A stretch of 35,112 bases of DNA from Acidobacteriota bacterium (GTDB taxonomy: Bacteria; Acidobacteriota; Vicinamibacteria; Fen-336). Each line of letters opens with the position of its first letter. Position 1 is the first letter of the stretch. The translations under genes and the position numbers were made by a program. The stretch covers positions 2,686-37,797 of the forward strand of contig QHVM01000024.1 in assembly GCA_003223555.1 (NCBI GenBank), in the 5' to 3' direction. The notes beneath the pieces are model-generated. The model was not told where the DNA came from. It saw only the letters and a program-made list of their open reading frames with translations, and did not search any database. Shown here one piece after another: positions 7,641 through 16,594 of the stretch.

Positions 7641-10600
7641 ATGATCACGTCCCAGCCCGAGAAGATGGAGGCGAGGCTCCGCGAGCTCGAGCAGATCCTC
7701 GCCCGCACCGCGCCGGCCGAGGACCGGGAACTGCTGCTGGGATTCGCCCCCGTCGTGTTCGCCGAGACCCCGGACCGGATCGCCCTCGGGCTCTCCGCCG
7801 ACGCGCTGGCCGCGCGCATACGGGACCACTTCCGTTTCGTGGCCCGCGAGATCCCGCCCCCGACCCAGCTGTACAAGGGCGTCCCGGGGATCCACGTGGC
7901 CGCCCGCAATCCCGATCCGGCCGGCTGGGTGACCAAGGGCCCCGCCAACGGCTTGCCGCAGGAAGTCACCGTGATCGACACCCACACCCCGGACGCCCCC
8001 TTCATCTTCGAGAGCCTCAAGAACTACTTCCGCAAGGCAGGCATCCGCGTCTTCTCGGCCGTCCACCCGATCTTCACGGTGCGCCGGCAGTGGGAGCGCA
8101 TCGTGTGGATCGGGGGGCCGCGCGAGGAGGGCTCGAAGGAGGTCTACTGCCACTTCCAGATCGAGCGCATCGACTCGAAGGAGCGGCTCCGCCACATCGA
8201 GCACGAGGTCTACTCGGTCCTCAAGAGCGTCTTCATGGCGGTGGACGACTTCGAGGAGATGGTCCACAGCGCCCGGGAAGTCGTTCCCCGCCTCCGCAGC
8301 CGTCGCGGCCGGGAGACCGACGCCGCCTCCGCCCGCGCCTTCATCGAGTGGCTGCTGGAGGACAACTACATCTTCCAGGGCACCGTGCGGTACCGGGTCG
8401 GCTCGGACGGCCAGGCCCATCGGGTCCAGGAGACGGCCGCCGGCGTCTTCACCGATCCCGCGCTGCTGCCGGTCGTGTTCCCGGGCCTCATGGAGGAGGT
8501 CGAGGCCCACCTGCTGCCGAAGGCCGACGACCATCGCATCGTCGACATCGACTACTGCAACAACGCCTCCGCCATCTACCACATCGAGCCCATCGACGAC
8601 ATCGTGATCCGGGAGTGGGGAGCCGACGGGAAGCTCGTCGAGGCGACGCTGCTCGTCGGCCGCCTGGCCAAGGGCGCCTTCACCCAGAAGGCGGCCGACA
8701 TCCCGATCCTGAAGGACAAGCTGGAGTGGCTCCTCGAGCACAGCGGCGCCATTCCCAAGTCATACGCGTACCGGGAGATCCGCGCGCTCTTCAACCGCTT
8801 CCCGGCCCGCGAGCTCTTCTACGCCAACGTCCAGGCCCTGAAGGAGATCACCGACCGCATCGTCTACATGTCAGGAGACGACGAGATCGCGGTCCACTGC
8901 CGCAAGGGGGCCGGCTACGTCGCGCTCCAGATCGCCTTCGCGCGCTCCCGTTACTCCTACAAGGTCGAAGAGGACCTGCGCATGGCCCTGGCCGAGGCGT
9001 TCGGCCCCACCTCGTTCAGCACCTCGGCCGACTGCGGGGCGGTGAGCCTGCTCCTCTTCTACTTCGACTCCTCGCGGCTGGAGCACCCGGTGGAGGCCGA
9101 CCGCGTCAAGCGGCTCACCGAGTCGCTGGTGATGACCTGGGAGGACCGGGCGGCCAAGGCCATCGAGGCGGCCTTCGGCGAGCGGGAGGGCCGCCGGCTC
9201 TTCGAGCGCTACGTGCGGACCGAGACGCGCAGCGGCCTCTATCGTGAGTCGACGCCGCCCGAGGAGGTGCCGGACGACCTGCTCCACCTGGAGCAGCTGG
9301 AGAGCCGGCTCGAGGTGCGCATCCTGCCCCGCAGCGCCGACACGGCCGCCCTCAAGCTCTACTCCGTCCGGCCGCTGGCCCTCACCGAGACGCTGCGCAC
9401 GCTCCAGAACCTGGGTCTGACGGTCACCGAGGAGCTGCGCATTCCGCTCGCCCTGCCCGACAGCCGCCGGGGGTTCCTCTTCCGCTTCGAGACGGAGGCG
9501 CCCGCCGACCGGATCAAGGCCCTCGTCGAGGGCTCCGACCGCTTCGTGGAAGCCCTGCGGGCCCTCGACGAGCAGCGGGGCTCGGATGACCCCCTGAACG
9601 GCCTCGTCCTCCGGGCCGGCCTCGGCTGGCGGCAGGTCGAGGTCCTGCGCACCGTGCGGAACCACCTCTTGCAGGTCCGCACCCACTACAACGTGGAGAC
9701 CGTCAACGGCGTGCTCCTGCGCAACAGCGCCGTGGCGGGGGCCCTCTGGGGCACGTTCGCGGCCCGGTTCGACCCGGCCCTGCGCGGCGACCGGGCGGCG
9801 GCGGTCACGGAGGCCGACGAGGGGGTGAAGAAGGCGCTGGAGGCGGTGGCCAGCCTGGCCGAGGACGAGGTCCTGCGCGCGATGCACAACCTCGTCCGTT
9901 CCGCCTTGCGCACGAACTTCTACCAGCGGCCGGAGCGGCCGGTCGTCTCGATCAAGGTGGACAGCCGGAAGGTGGAGGGCATGCCCTCACCGCGGCCGAT
10001 GGTCGAGATCTACGTCCACTCTCCCCTGCTCGAAGGCATCCACCTCCGCGGCGGGAAGGTCGCCCGCGGCGGGATCCGCTGGAGCGACCGGCACGACGAC
10101 TTCCGCACCGAGATCCTGGGCCTCATGAAGACGCAGATGGTCAAGAACTCCATCATCGTGCCCGTGGGGTCCAAGGGCGGCTTCGTGCTGAAGGGCCAGG
10201 TGCCGGCCCGGCCCGCCCTCGACGCCTACCTCGTCGATCGCTACCGCCAGTTCGTCTCCGGCCTGCTCGACGTCACCGACAACATCGTGGACGGCCAGGT
10301 GCTCCATCCGCCGGAGGTCGTGCGCCACGACGGCGACGATCCGTATCTGGTCGTGGCCGCCGACAAGGGCACGGCCCACCTGTCCGACACGGCCAACAAC
10401 GTCTCCAACCAGTACGGCTTCTGGCTGGGCGACGCCTTCGCATCGGGCGGCAGCCACGGGTACGACCACAAGAAGGTGGGGATCACGGCCCGCGGCGCCT
10501 GGGAGTGCGTCAAGCACCACTTCGCCAACCTGGGCCTGGACGTCCAGAAGCAGCCCTTCACCATGGCCGGGATCGGCGACATGTCGGGCGACGTCTTCGG

Positions 10601-11951
10601 CAACGGCGCCCTGCAGAGCCGCGCCACGAGGCTCGTGGCGGCCTTCAACCACGTCCACATCTTCGTCGACCCCGAGCCGGACGCCGAGAAGAGCTTCGCC
10701 GAGCGCGAGCGGCTGTTCCGCCTGCCCCGCTCGAGCTGGCGGGACTACAACCCGTCGCTCATCAGCCGGGGCGGGGGCACCTTCGAACGGGCGGCCAAGG
10801 CGATCCCGCTGAGCCCGCAGATGAAGGGACTGCTCGGGCTGGAGGGGGAGAGCGCCAGCGGCGAGGAGGTGGTCCGGCGGATCCTGACCATGAAGGTCGA
10901 CCTGCTCTACAACGGCGGGATCGGCACCTACATCAAGTCCTCCTCCGAGGAGGACACCGAGGTCGGCGACCGGGCCAACGACCGGGTGCGCGTGGACGGC
11001 GCGCGGGTCCAGGCCCGGGTCATCGCCGAAGGTGGCAACCTCGGCCTCACCCAGCGCGCGCGGCTCGAGTGCTGGGCGCGGGGCGCGATGCTCAACACCG
11101 ACGCCGTCGACAACTCGGCCGGAGTCGACATGTCCGACCACGAGGTGAACATCAAGATCCTGCTCGATCCGCTGGTCAAGAAGGGCATCGTCCAGGGCCG
11201 CGACGAGCGCAACCGGATCCTGGCCGAGATGACCGAGGAGGTGGCGGCCCTCGTCCTGAAGGACAACGACAACCAGGCCCGGGCCCTGACCCTCGATTCC
11301 CTGCGCAGCGCGGCGCGCTACGAGGAGTTCGTGGCGTTCGTCGACGACCTGGCCGGGACCGGCGTCCTCGACCGGGCCGACAACGCCGTCCCGGCCCGCG
11401 ACGAGCTGCTCGCGAGCCCCCAGCGCAAGCGGGGCCTGCCCCGGCCGCTGCTGGCCGTGCTCCTCGGCCACACGAAGATGTGGGCGTTCCAGATGGCGCT
11501 GGAGACCGGCTTCCCCGACAGCCCGTCGGGACGGCCGTTCCTCCACGACTACTTCCCGCGCCGGATCCAGGAGAGCTTCGCCGAGCACCTGGACGGCCAC
11601 ACCCTGAAGCGGGAGATCATCGCCACCGCGGCCGTCAACCACCTGGTCAACGAGGCCGGCATCACGTTCCTGTGGCGGAACATGGCCGCCACCAAGGCGG
11701 GCATCGGCGAGGTCCTGGCCGCCTACGTGGACGTCGACCGCGAGGCCGAGGCGGAGGCCCTGCGCGACCTCGTCGAGGGCGCCGGCCTGGGCGCGGAGGC
11801 CGCGAACGCGCTCCTGCTCGAGGTCGAGGAGAAGCTGGAGTCGCTGACCCGTGACCGGCTGGCCGGAGCGAGGGTCGATCCTTCGCGCGCGCTCGAGGAC
11901 GTGCGGGCCCGGGTGCCGGGCCAGGCCGCCCATGCCGGAAGGTCCGCCTGA
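7641..11951 (+). CDS. NAD-dependent glutamate dehydrogenase, large type
   Basis: This enzyme oxidatively deaminates glutamate to 2-oxoglutarate with NAD+ and feeds amino-acid carbon into the TCA cycle. The 1436-residue length fits the large NAD-GDH class (PF05088; the best-known members are ~1600 residues), not the 450-residue hexameric type. The catalytic region near residues 800-850 reads RGGIRWSDRHDDFRTEILG, then KTQMVKNSIIVPVGSKGGFV. DKGTAHLSDTANN is near residue 906, and a nucleotide-binding stretch MAGIGDMSGDVFGNG follows. The long N-terminal half is the class's regulatory region. The ATG at 7641 has no Shine-Dalgarno but a close promoter; M9 is an alternative. It heads the train of plus-strand genes to about 18798. 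Confidence 0.93.
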   Translation: MITSQPEKMEARLRELEQILARTAPAEDRELLLGFAPVVFAETPDRIALGLSADALAARIRDHFRFVAREIPPPTQLYKGVPGIHVAARNPDPAGWVTKGPANGLPQEVTVIDTHTPDAPFIFESLKNYFRKAGIRVFSAVHPIFTVRRQWERIVWIGGPREEGSKEVYCHFQIERIDSKERLRHIEHEVYSVLKSVFMAVDDFEEMVHSAREVVPRLRSRRGRETDAASARAFIEWLLEDNYIFQGTVRYRVGSDGQAHRVQETAAGVFTDPALLPVVFPGLMEEVEAHLLPKADDHRIVDIDYCNNASAIYHIEPIDDIVIREWGADGKLVEATLLVGRLAKGAFTQKAADIPILKDKLEWLLEHSGAIPKSYAYREIRALFNRFPARELFYANVQALKEITDRIVYMSGDDEIAVHCRKGAGYVALQIAFARSRYSYKVEEDLRMALAEAFGPTSFSTSADCGAVSLLLFYFDSSRLEHPVEADRVKRLTESLVMTWEDRAAKAIEAAFGEREGRRLFERYVRTETRSGLYRESTPPEEVPDDLLHLEQLESRLEVRILPRSADTAALKLYSVRPLALTETLRTLQNLGLTVTEELRIPLALPDSRRGFLFRFETEAPADRIKALVEGSDRFVEALRALDEQRGSDDPLNGLVLRAGLGWRQVEVLRTVRNHLLQVRTHYNVETVNGVLLRNSAVAGALWGTFAARFDPALRGDRAAAVTEADEGVKKALEAVASLAEDEVLRAMHNLVRSALRTNFYQRPERPVVSIKVDSRKVEGMPSPRPMVEIYVHSPLLEGIHLRGGKVARGGIRWSDRHDDFRTEILGLMKTQMVKNSIIVPVGSKGGFVLKGQVPARPALDAYLVDRYRQFVSGLLDVTDNIVDGQVLHPPEVVRHDGDDPYLVVAADKGTAHLSDTANNVSNQYGFWLGDAFASGGSHGYDHKKVGITARGAWECVKHHFANLGLDVQKQPFTMAGIGDMSGDVFGNGALQSRATRLVAAFNHVHIFVDPEPDAEKSFAERERLFRLPRSSWRDYNPSLISRGGGTFERAAKAIPLSPQMKGLLGLEGESASGEEVVRRILTMKVDLLYNGGIGTYIKSSSEEDTEVGDRANDRVRVDGARVQARVIAEGGNLGLTQRARLECWARGAMLNTDAVDNSAGVDMSDHEVNIKILLDPLVKKGIVQGRDERNRILAEMTEEVAALVLKDNDNQARALTLDSLRSAARYEEFVAFVDDLAGTGVLDRADNAVPARDELLASPQRKRGLPRPLLAVLLGHTKMWAFQMALETGFPDSPSGRPFLHDYFPRRIQESFAEHLDGHTLKREIIATAAVNHLVNEAGITFLWRNMAATKAGIGEVLAAYVDVDREAEAEALRDLVEGAGLGAEAANALLLEVEEKLESLTRDRLAGARVDPSRALEDVRARVPGQAAHAGRSA

Positions 11952-11979
11952 GACCACGGCGCCGGGGAAGGGAGACCGC

Positions 11980-13980
11980 ATGAAGCGCGCTCGGCTGTTG
12001 CTCCTCACTCTGGCGGCGATGGCGGCCGCCGGCCTGGCGGCCGCGGCCGAGGCCAAGGGCTGGACGCCCGAGATGACCGTCAGGGTCCGCCGGGTGGGCC
12101 CGGTCCGCGTCTCCCCCGACGGGAGCCGCGCGGCGTTCGTCGTGGGCACCGCGGCGATGGACGGCGAGAAGAGCGAGTGGGTCTCACAGATCCATCTGGC
12201 CCGCGCCGACGGAACCGGGGCCTTCCAGCTCACGCGGTCCGAGAAGTCCTCCTCCGCCCCCGCCTGGTCGCCCGACGGGAAGTGGATCGCCTTCGTCTCC
12301 GCGCGCGGCGGCAAGGACGCCAAGGCCAGCCTGTGGCGCATACCGGTGGAGGGCGGGGAGGCAGAAGGCCTCACCGAGGAGAAGGGCGCCATCAGCGCGC
12401 CGGCGTTCTCGCCCGACGGCAAGTGGATCGCCTTCCTGGAGACCGACCCCAAGGGGGAGGAGGAGGAGAAAGCGGACAAGGAGCGGCGCGACGCCCGCGT
12501 GGTGGACGAGAACGAGAAGCGCGCGCGCCTCTGCCTGGTGGCGGCGGAGCCGGACGCGGACGGGAAGCGGAACGTGCGGAAGCTGACCGGGGCCGACCTC
12601 AACGTCGCCGACGATTTCGACTGGGCGCCCGACAGCCGGTCGATCGCGTTCTCCCACCAGCCCACGCCCCACGCCGACGACTGGACCCGGTCGGACGTCT
12701 CGGTGGTGGACCTGGCCGCGGCCACGGTGCGGCCGCTCGCCGTCACGGCCGCCGCCGAGAGCCAGCCCTTCTACTCGCCGGACGGCAAGTGGATCGCCCT
12801 CGTCGTGAGCGATGCCCCGCCGAGCTGGGGCGGGCGGAGCCGGGTCCACGTGGTCGCCGCCGAGGGCGGGCCACCCCGCGCCCTCGCCCTGACCTACGAC
12901 GAGCAGCCCCAGATCGTCGGCTGGATGAGGGACGGCCGCCGCGTGATGGTCGCCGAGACGCGCGGCACCGTCCGCCGGCTGAGCGCCCTCGGTGTCGCCG
13001 GCTCGGCGCCGGTGGACCTCACGCCCGGCGACTCGATGGTCGAGGCCGCGAGCCTGAACGCCTCCCGAACGAAGCTCGGCTTCACGTCCCAGGCCCCGGA
13101 CTCGGCCGCCGAGGCGTTCATGAGCGACGTGGAGCCCTTCGTCCCGCGGCGGCTGGCCAGGGTCCAGGAGCTTCCCCCGCTGCCGACGGGCCGCACGGAG
13201 GTCGTGAGCTGGAAGGCCCCGGATGGCAAGACGATCGAGGGCCTGCTGACCTATCCCGCCGGCTACGCCGGGGGCTCCCGGGCGCCGCTGCTCGTCGTCA
13301 TCCACGGCGGGCCGGCGGGCGTCTTCTTGCGCTCCTTCCTCGGCAACCCGTCTCCCTACCCGGTGGCCGTCTTCTCCACCCGCGGCTATGCCGTGCTGCG
13401 CTGCAACGTCCGCGGCAGCAGCGGCTACGGCGCGGCGTTCCGCCATGCCAACTACCGCGACTGGGGAGGGGGCGATTACCGGGACATCCTGTCCGGGGTG
13501 GACATGCTGGTGGCCAGGGGGATCGCGGACCCCGACCGCCTGGGGGTGATGGGCTGGAGCTACGGCGGCTACATGACCTCCTGGGTCATCACCCAGACGA
13601 AGCGCTTCAAGGCCGCGTCGGTGGGGGCGGGGGTGACCAACCTCATGTCCTTCACCGGCACCACCGACATCCCCAGCTTCATCCCCGACTATTTCGGGGG
13701 CGAGCACTGGGACGCCTTCGACGCCTGGCGGACGCACTCGGCCATGTTCAACATCAAGGGGGTCGTCACGCCCACCCTCATCCAGCACGGCGAGGCCGAC
13801 GTGCGGGTGCCCATCTCCCAGGGCTACGAGCTCTACAACGCCCTCAAGCGGCAGGGCGTGCCGGTGAAGATGGTCGTCTATCCGCGCCAGCCGCACGGCA
13901 TCCAGGAGCCGAAGCTGATGCTGGACGCGATGTCGCGCAACCTCGAGTGGTTCGACCGCTGGGTGATGGGCAAGAGTTGA
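11980..13980 (+). CDS. Secreted S9-family prolyl oligopeptidase
   Basis: This serine peptidase of the S9 family (prolyl oligopeptidase/acylaminoacyl-peptidase type) would cut short peptides in the periplasm or outside the cell. The 666-residue protein has a signal peptide (MKRARLLLLTLAAMAAAGLAAAAEA), then WD40-like PD40 propeller repeats marked by SPDGKWIAF and similar. The alpha/beta-hydrolase domain carries the triad: S527 in GWSYGGYM, D607 in GEADVRVP and H639 in PHGIQEP. The ATG at 11980 has GGGGAAGGGAGA 4-15 nt upstream; the open frame further 5' overlaps GDH and is not used. The gap after GDH is 28 nt, and the stop overlaps the next gene's TTG. Confidence 0.92.
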   Translation: MKRARLLLLTLAAMAAAGLAAAAEAKGWTPEMTVRVRRVGPVRVSPDGSRAAFVVGTAAMDGEKSEWVSQIHLARADGTGAFQLTRSEKSSSAPAWSPDGKWIAFVSARGGKDAKASLWRIPVEGGEAEGLTEEKGAISAPAFSPDGKWIAFLETDPKGEEEEKADKERRDARVVDENEKRARLCLVAAEPDADGKRNVRKLTGADLNVADDFDWAPDSRSIAFSHQPTPHADDWTRSDVSVVDLAAATVRPLAVTAAAESQPFYSPDGKWIALVVSDAPPSWGGRSRVHVVAAEGGPPRALALTYDEQPQIVGWMRDGRRVMVAETRGTVRRLSALGVAGSAPVDLTPGDSMVEAASLNASRTKLGFTSQAPDSAAEAFMSDVEPFVPRRLARVQELPPLPTGRTEVVSWKAPDGKTIEGLLTYPAGYAGGSRAPLLVVIHGGPAGVFLRSFLGNPSPYPVAVFSTRGYAVLRCNVRGSSGYGAAFRHANYRDWGGGDYRDILSGVDMLVARGIADPDRLGVMGWSYGGYMTSWVITQTKRFKAASVGAGVTNLMSFTGTTDIPSFIPDYFGGEHWDAFDAWRTHSAMFNIKGVVTPTLIQHGEADVRVPISQGYELYNALKRQGVPVKMVVYPRQPHGIQEPKLMLDAMSRNLEWFDRWVMGKS

Positions 13981-15110
13981 CCGCCTCGCTCGACGACCTC
14001 CTGCGCGACTACGACGCCGAGGCGCCGCTCGAGCACGCCTTCACCATTCCCGCCTCGTGGTACGTCGACCCTCGTGTCTACGAGCTGGAGAAGAAGGCGG
14101 TCTTCGGCGGCTGGCAGGTGGTGGGCAGGCTCGACCAGGTGGAGCAGCCGGGCCAGTTCTTGACCGCGGACGTTGCCGGAGAGCCGATCGTCGTGGTGCG
14201 CGGCCGCGACGGCGGCCTGCGCGCTTTCTTCAACGTGTGCCGGCACCACGCGGCCGCGGTCGCGACCGGGGAGCAGGGGCAGGCCGCCTCCCTGCGCTGT
14301 CCCTACCACGGCTGGACGTACTCGCTGGAGGGCGAGCTGCGCGGGACTCCGGACTTCGACGGCGTGTGCGGCTTCGACCGGGCCAGGAACGGCCTGGTGC
14401 CGGCCCGCCTCGACACCTGGGAGAGCTTCATCTTCGTCCAGCTCGAGCCGGGACCGCCGCTCACGGAGTTCCTGGGGCGACTGCCGGAGAGGATCCGTCC
14501 CCTCGGTCTCCCCAGCTTCCATTTCGTGGAACGGAGGAAGTACGCGTTCGATTCCAACTGGAAGGTCTTCGTCGACAACTACCTGGACGGCGGATACCAC
14601 ATCCCATTCCTGCACAAGGGCCTCGACAGCGTGCTCGACTACGCCGAGTACACGATCGAGAACCAGGACCGCTTCTGCCTCCAGTCGAGCCCGGTCGTGG
14701 ACTCCGGCCGCGACGCCTCGACGGCCGCGGTGCGCAAGGGCGAGCGCGCGCTCTACTACTGGCTCTACCCCAACTTCATGATCAACTGGTACCAGGGCGT
14801 GATGGACACCAACCTGGTGCTGCCCCTGGCTGTCGACCGCACGCTCGTGGTCTTCGACTTCTACTTCGCGGATGTGACCGAGGGGTCCATGGCCCGCAAC
14901 CGGGCCAGCATCGACGTGGGGGAGCGCATCCAGGGCGAGGACACCGGCATCTGCGCCTCAGTCCAGCGCGGCCTCAACTCCCGCGCGTATCGCGCCGGGC
15001 GGCTGTCCGTCCGCCGCGAGGCGGGCGAGCAGCTCTTCCATCGGCTCCTCGCCGCCGACTTGCGGCGCGGCTTTGAGACGCAGGGCCAGCCTCTGCGTCG
15101 TCGGCGTTGA
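13977..15110 (+). CDS. Rieske-type ring-hydroxylating oxygenase, alpha-subunit-like
   Basis: This is a Rieske non-haem iron oxygenase of the type that includes choline and carnitine monooxygenases and aromatic dioxygenases. In 377 residues it has the [2Fe-2S] ligands C88-x-H90 (NVCRHHA) and C108-x2-H111 (RCPYHGW). The mononuclear iron site is H208 and H213 (GGYHIPFLH), with D200 in NWKVFVDNY as the probable bridging acid. A later EDTGICASVQRG stretch is typical of the family and probably holds the third iron ligand. The start is TTG at 13977 within TTGA, which overlaps the S9 stop. The substrate cannot be read from sequence, and no dedicated reductase or ferredoxin gene is adjacent. Confidence 0.88.
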   Translation: MTASLDDLLRDYDAEAPLEHAFTIPASWYVDPRVYELEKKAVFGGWQVVGRLDQVEQPGQFLTADVAGEPIVVVRGRDGGLRAFFNVCRHHAAAVATGEQGQAASLRCPYHGWTYSLEGELRGTPDFDGVCGFDRARNGLVPARLDTWESFIFVQLEPGPPLTEFLGRLPERIRPLGLPSFHFVERRKYAFDSNWKVFVDNYLDGGYHIPFLHKGLDSVLDYAEYTIENQDRFCLQSSPVVDSGRDASTAAVRKGERALYYWLYPNFMINWYQGVMDTNLVLPLAVDRTLVVFDFYFADVTEGSMARNRASIDVGERIQGEDTGICASVQRGLNSRAYRAGRLSVRREAGEQLFHRLLAADLRRGFETQGQPLRRRR

Positions 15111-15152
15111 TCCCTTCGCAGCGCTGGCCTTCCGATTGCATACCGGTACGGC

Positions 15153-15353
15153 ATGAGTCACGTGCCGATGCCCGATCCCTACCCGCACCCGGCTCCCTAC
15201 CCGGATCCGCGACCGGTTCCAGACCCCGCTCCCAAGCCCGCGCCCAACCCGCCCCGCGATCCCACCCCCCTTCCGCAGCCGAGCCTACGGCCCGACCGCG
15301 CGCCGAAACCAGCCCGAAATCCGTACGCACCAGCGCCGCCCTACGCCTTTTGA
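15153..15353 (+). CDS. Proline-rich small ORF between oxygenase and amidohydrolase
   Basis: A 66-residue frame from ATG 15153 encodes a protein with 27 prolines, largely as x-P dipeptide units (DPYPHPAPYPDPRPVPDPAP and so on). It has no Cys and no hydrophobic segment. Its TGA overlaps a TTG at 15350 that is the best start of the downstream secreted amidohydrolase. It could be a real small protein, a translated leader that senses proline supply or polyproline stalling, or an artefact of C-rich DNA. It has only isolated PP pairs, no PPP. No good Shine-Dalgarno is seen, and its third-position GC looks lower than that of the neighbouring genes, so I am unsure. Confidence 0.4.
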   Translation: MSHVPMPDPYPHPAPYPDPRPVPDPAPKPAPNPPRDPTPLPQPSLRPDRAPKPARNPYAPAPPYAF

Positions 15354-16594
15354 GGCGCGGCCTTGTCGCACTGACGCTGGCGGTCTTCTCCCCGGTCGCC
15401 GTCGTCACGGCAGAGGAGGCGGTGGCGCTACGGGCCGCCATCCTCCTTGACGGCCGGGGCGGCCGGCTCGAGGACGCCCGCGTCGTCGTCGAGGGCGCGC
15501 GCATCGTGAGCGTCGAGGCGGGCGCGGCGCGATTCGTCCCCGCTGGGGGCTCCCGGCTCTACGACTTGGCCGGCCTCACCCTCCTGCCGGGGCTCATCGA
15601 CGTTCACGCTCATCCCGCCTGGTACTTCAATCGCTCCGGCCGCCTCCATACCCCCCAGGACGGCGACACGCCCGCGCAGGGCGCCCTGGCCGAGGCCGGC
15701 AACCTCTACGCGACGCTCCGGGCCGGGTTCACGACGCTTCAGAGCCCCGGCGCGCCCGAGGACAAGGACGCCCGGGACGCGATCGCGCGGGGCGAGATCC
15801 CCGGTCCGCGACTGCTGACCTCGCTCGAGCCCTTGAATGAAAAGACGGGCGGACCGGAGGAGCTGCGCCGGGCGGTGTCGCAGCGGAAGGCGGAGGGCGC
15901 CGACTTCATCAAGATCTTCGCCTCCAAGAGCATCCGCGAGGGCGGCGGCCAGACCCTCAGCGGCGCCCAGCTCGAGGCGGCCTGCGGCGAGGCGCGCTCG
16001 CTCGGCCTCCGCACGCTCGTCCACGCCCACAGCGCCGAGAGCATCCGGGCCGCGGTGATGGCCGGTTGCACGCAGATCGAGCACGGCGTCTTCGCCACCG
16101 ACCAGGTGCTGCGGCTGATGGCCGAACGGGGGACCTATTTCGACCCCCAGTGCAGCCTCGTCTTCCGCAACTACCTCGACAACCGGGCGAAGTACGAGGG
16201 GATCGGCAACTACAACGAAGAAGGCTTCCGCGCCATGGAGAAGGCGATCCCGCTGGCGGTGGGCGTCCTCCGGCGCGCGCTGGCCACACCCGGGCTCCCG
16301 GTCGTCTTCGGCACCGACGCGGTCGCCGGGGCCCACGGCCGCAACGCCGAGGACCTCGCGTGCCGGGTGCAGGAGGGCGGCCAGCCGGCCATGGATGCGG
16401 TCGTGTCGGCGACCTCGCTCGCGGCGCGATCGCTCGGCCTGCAGGACGAGGTCGGCGTCCTCGCCCCGGGGATGCAGGCCGACATCGTCGCCGTCGAGGG
16501 AGATCCCTCGCGGGACGCCGCCGCGCTGCGGCGCGTGCGCTTCGTCATGAAGGCCGGCCGGGTGTACCGCAACGAGGCGGCGCCGTCGAAGTGA
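15350..16594 (+). CDS. Secreted metal-dependent amidohydrolase, prolidase/imidazolonepropionase-like
   Basis: This amidohydrolase-superfamily enzyme is close to the group that includes metal-dependent Xaa-Pro dipeptidases and imidazolonepropionase-like proteins. From TTG 15350 the product is 414 residues with a signal peptide (MRRGLVALTLAVFSPVAVVTA). The metal ligands are H86-x-H88 (DVHAHP), K188 (FIKIFAS, the usual carbamylated lysine), H225/H227 (VHAHS), H245 (IEHGVF) and D323 (FGTDA). The same frame is open back to a TTG at 15107 that overlaps the oxygenase stop. That start would put 81 low-complexity residues before the signal peptide, so I reject it. The stop overlaps the next GTG as GTGA. 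Substrate is inferred only from the neighbourhood. Confidence 0.85.
   Translation: MRRGLVALTLAVFSPVAVVTAEEAVALRAAILLDGRGGRLEDARVVVEGARIVSVEAGAARFVPAGGSRLYDLAGLTLLPGLIDVHAHPAWYFNRSGRLHTPQDGDTPAQGALAEAGNLYATLRAGFTTLQSPGAPEDKDARDAIARGEIPGPRLLTSLEPLNEKTGGPEELRRAVSQRKAEGADFIKIFASKSIREGGGQTLSGAQLEAACGEARSLGLRTLVHAHSAESIRAAVMAGCTQIEHGVFATDQVLRLMAERGTYFDPQCSLVFRNYLDNRAKYEGIGNYNEEGFRAMEKAIPLAVGVLRRALATPGLPVVFGTDAVAGAHGRNAEDLACRVQEGGQPAMDAVVSATSLAARSLGLQDEVGVLAPGMQADIVAVEGDPSRDAAALRRVRFVMKAGRVYRNEAAPSK

Noticed and set aside
9987-12746. Very long open frame on the minus strand opposite glutamate dehydrogenase and the S9 peptidase
   Set aside because: No domain is recognisable, the composition is Arg/Ala/Gly/Val-rich as in antisense frames of GC-rich genes, and both plus-strand genes are certain.
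15107-15349. N-terminal 81-residue extension of the amidohydrolase from TTG 15107
   Set aside because: It would place low-complexity sequence before a clear signal peptide, although its TTGA overlap with the oxygenase stop is suggestive.
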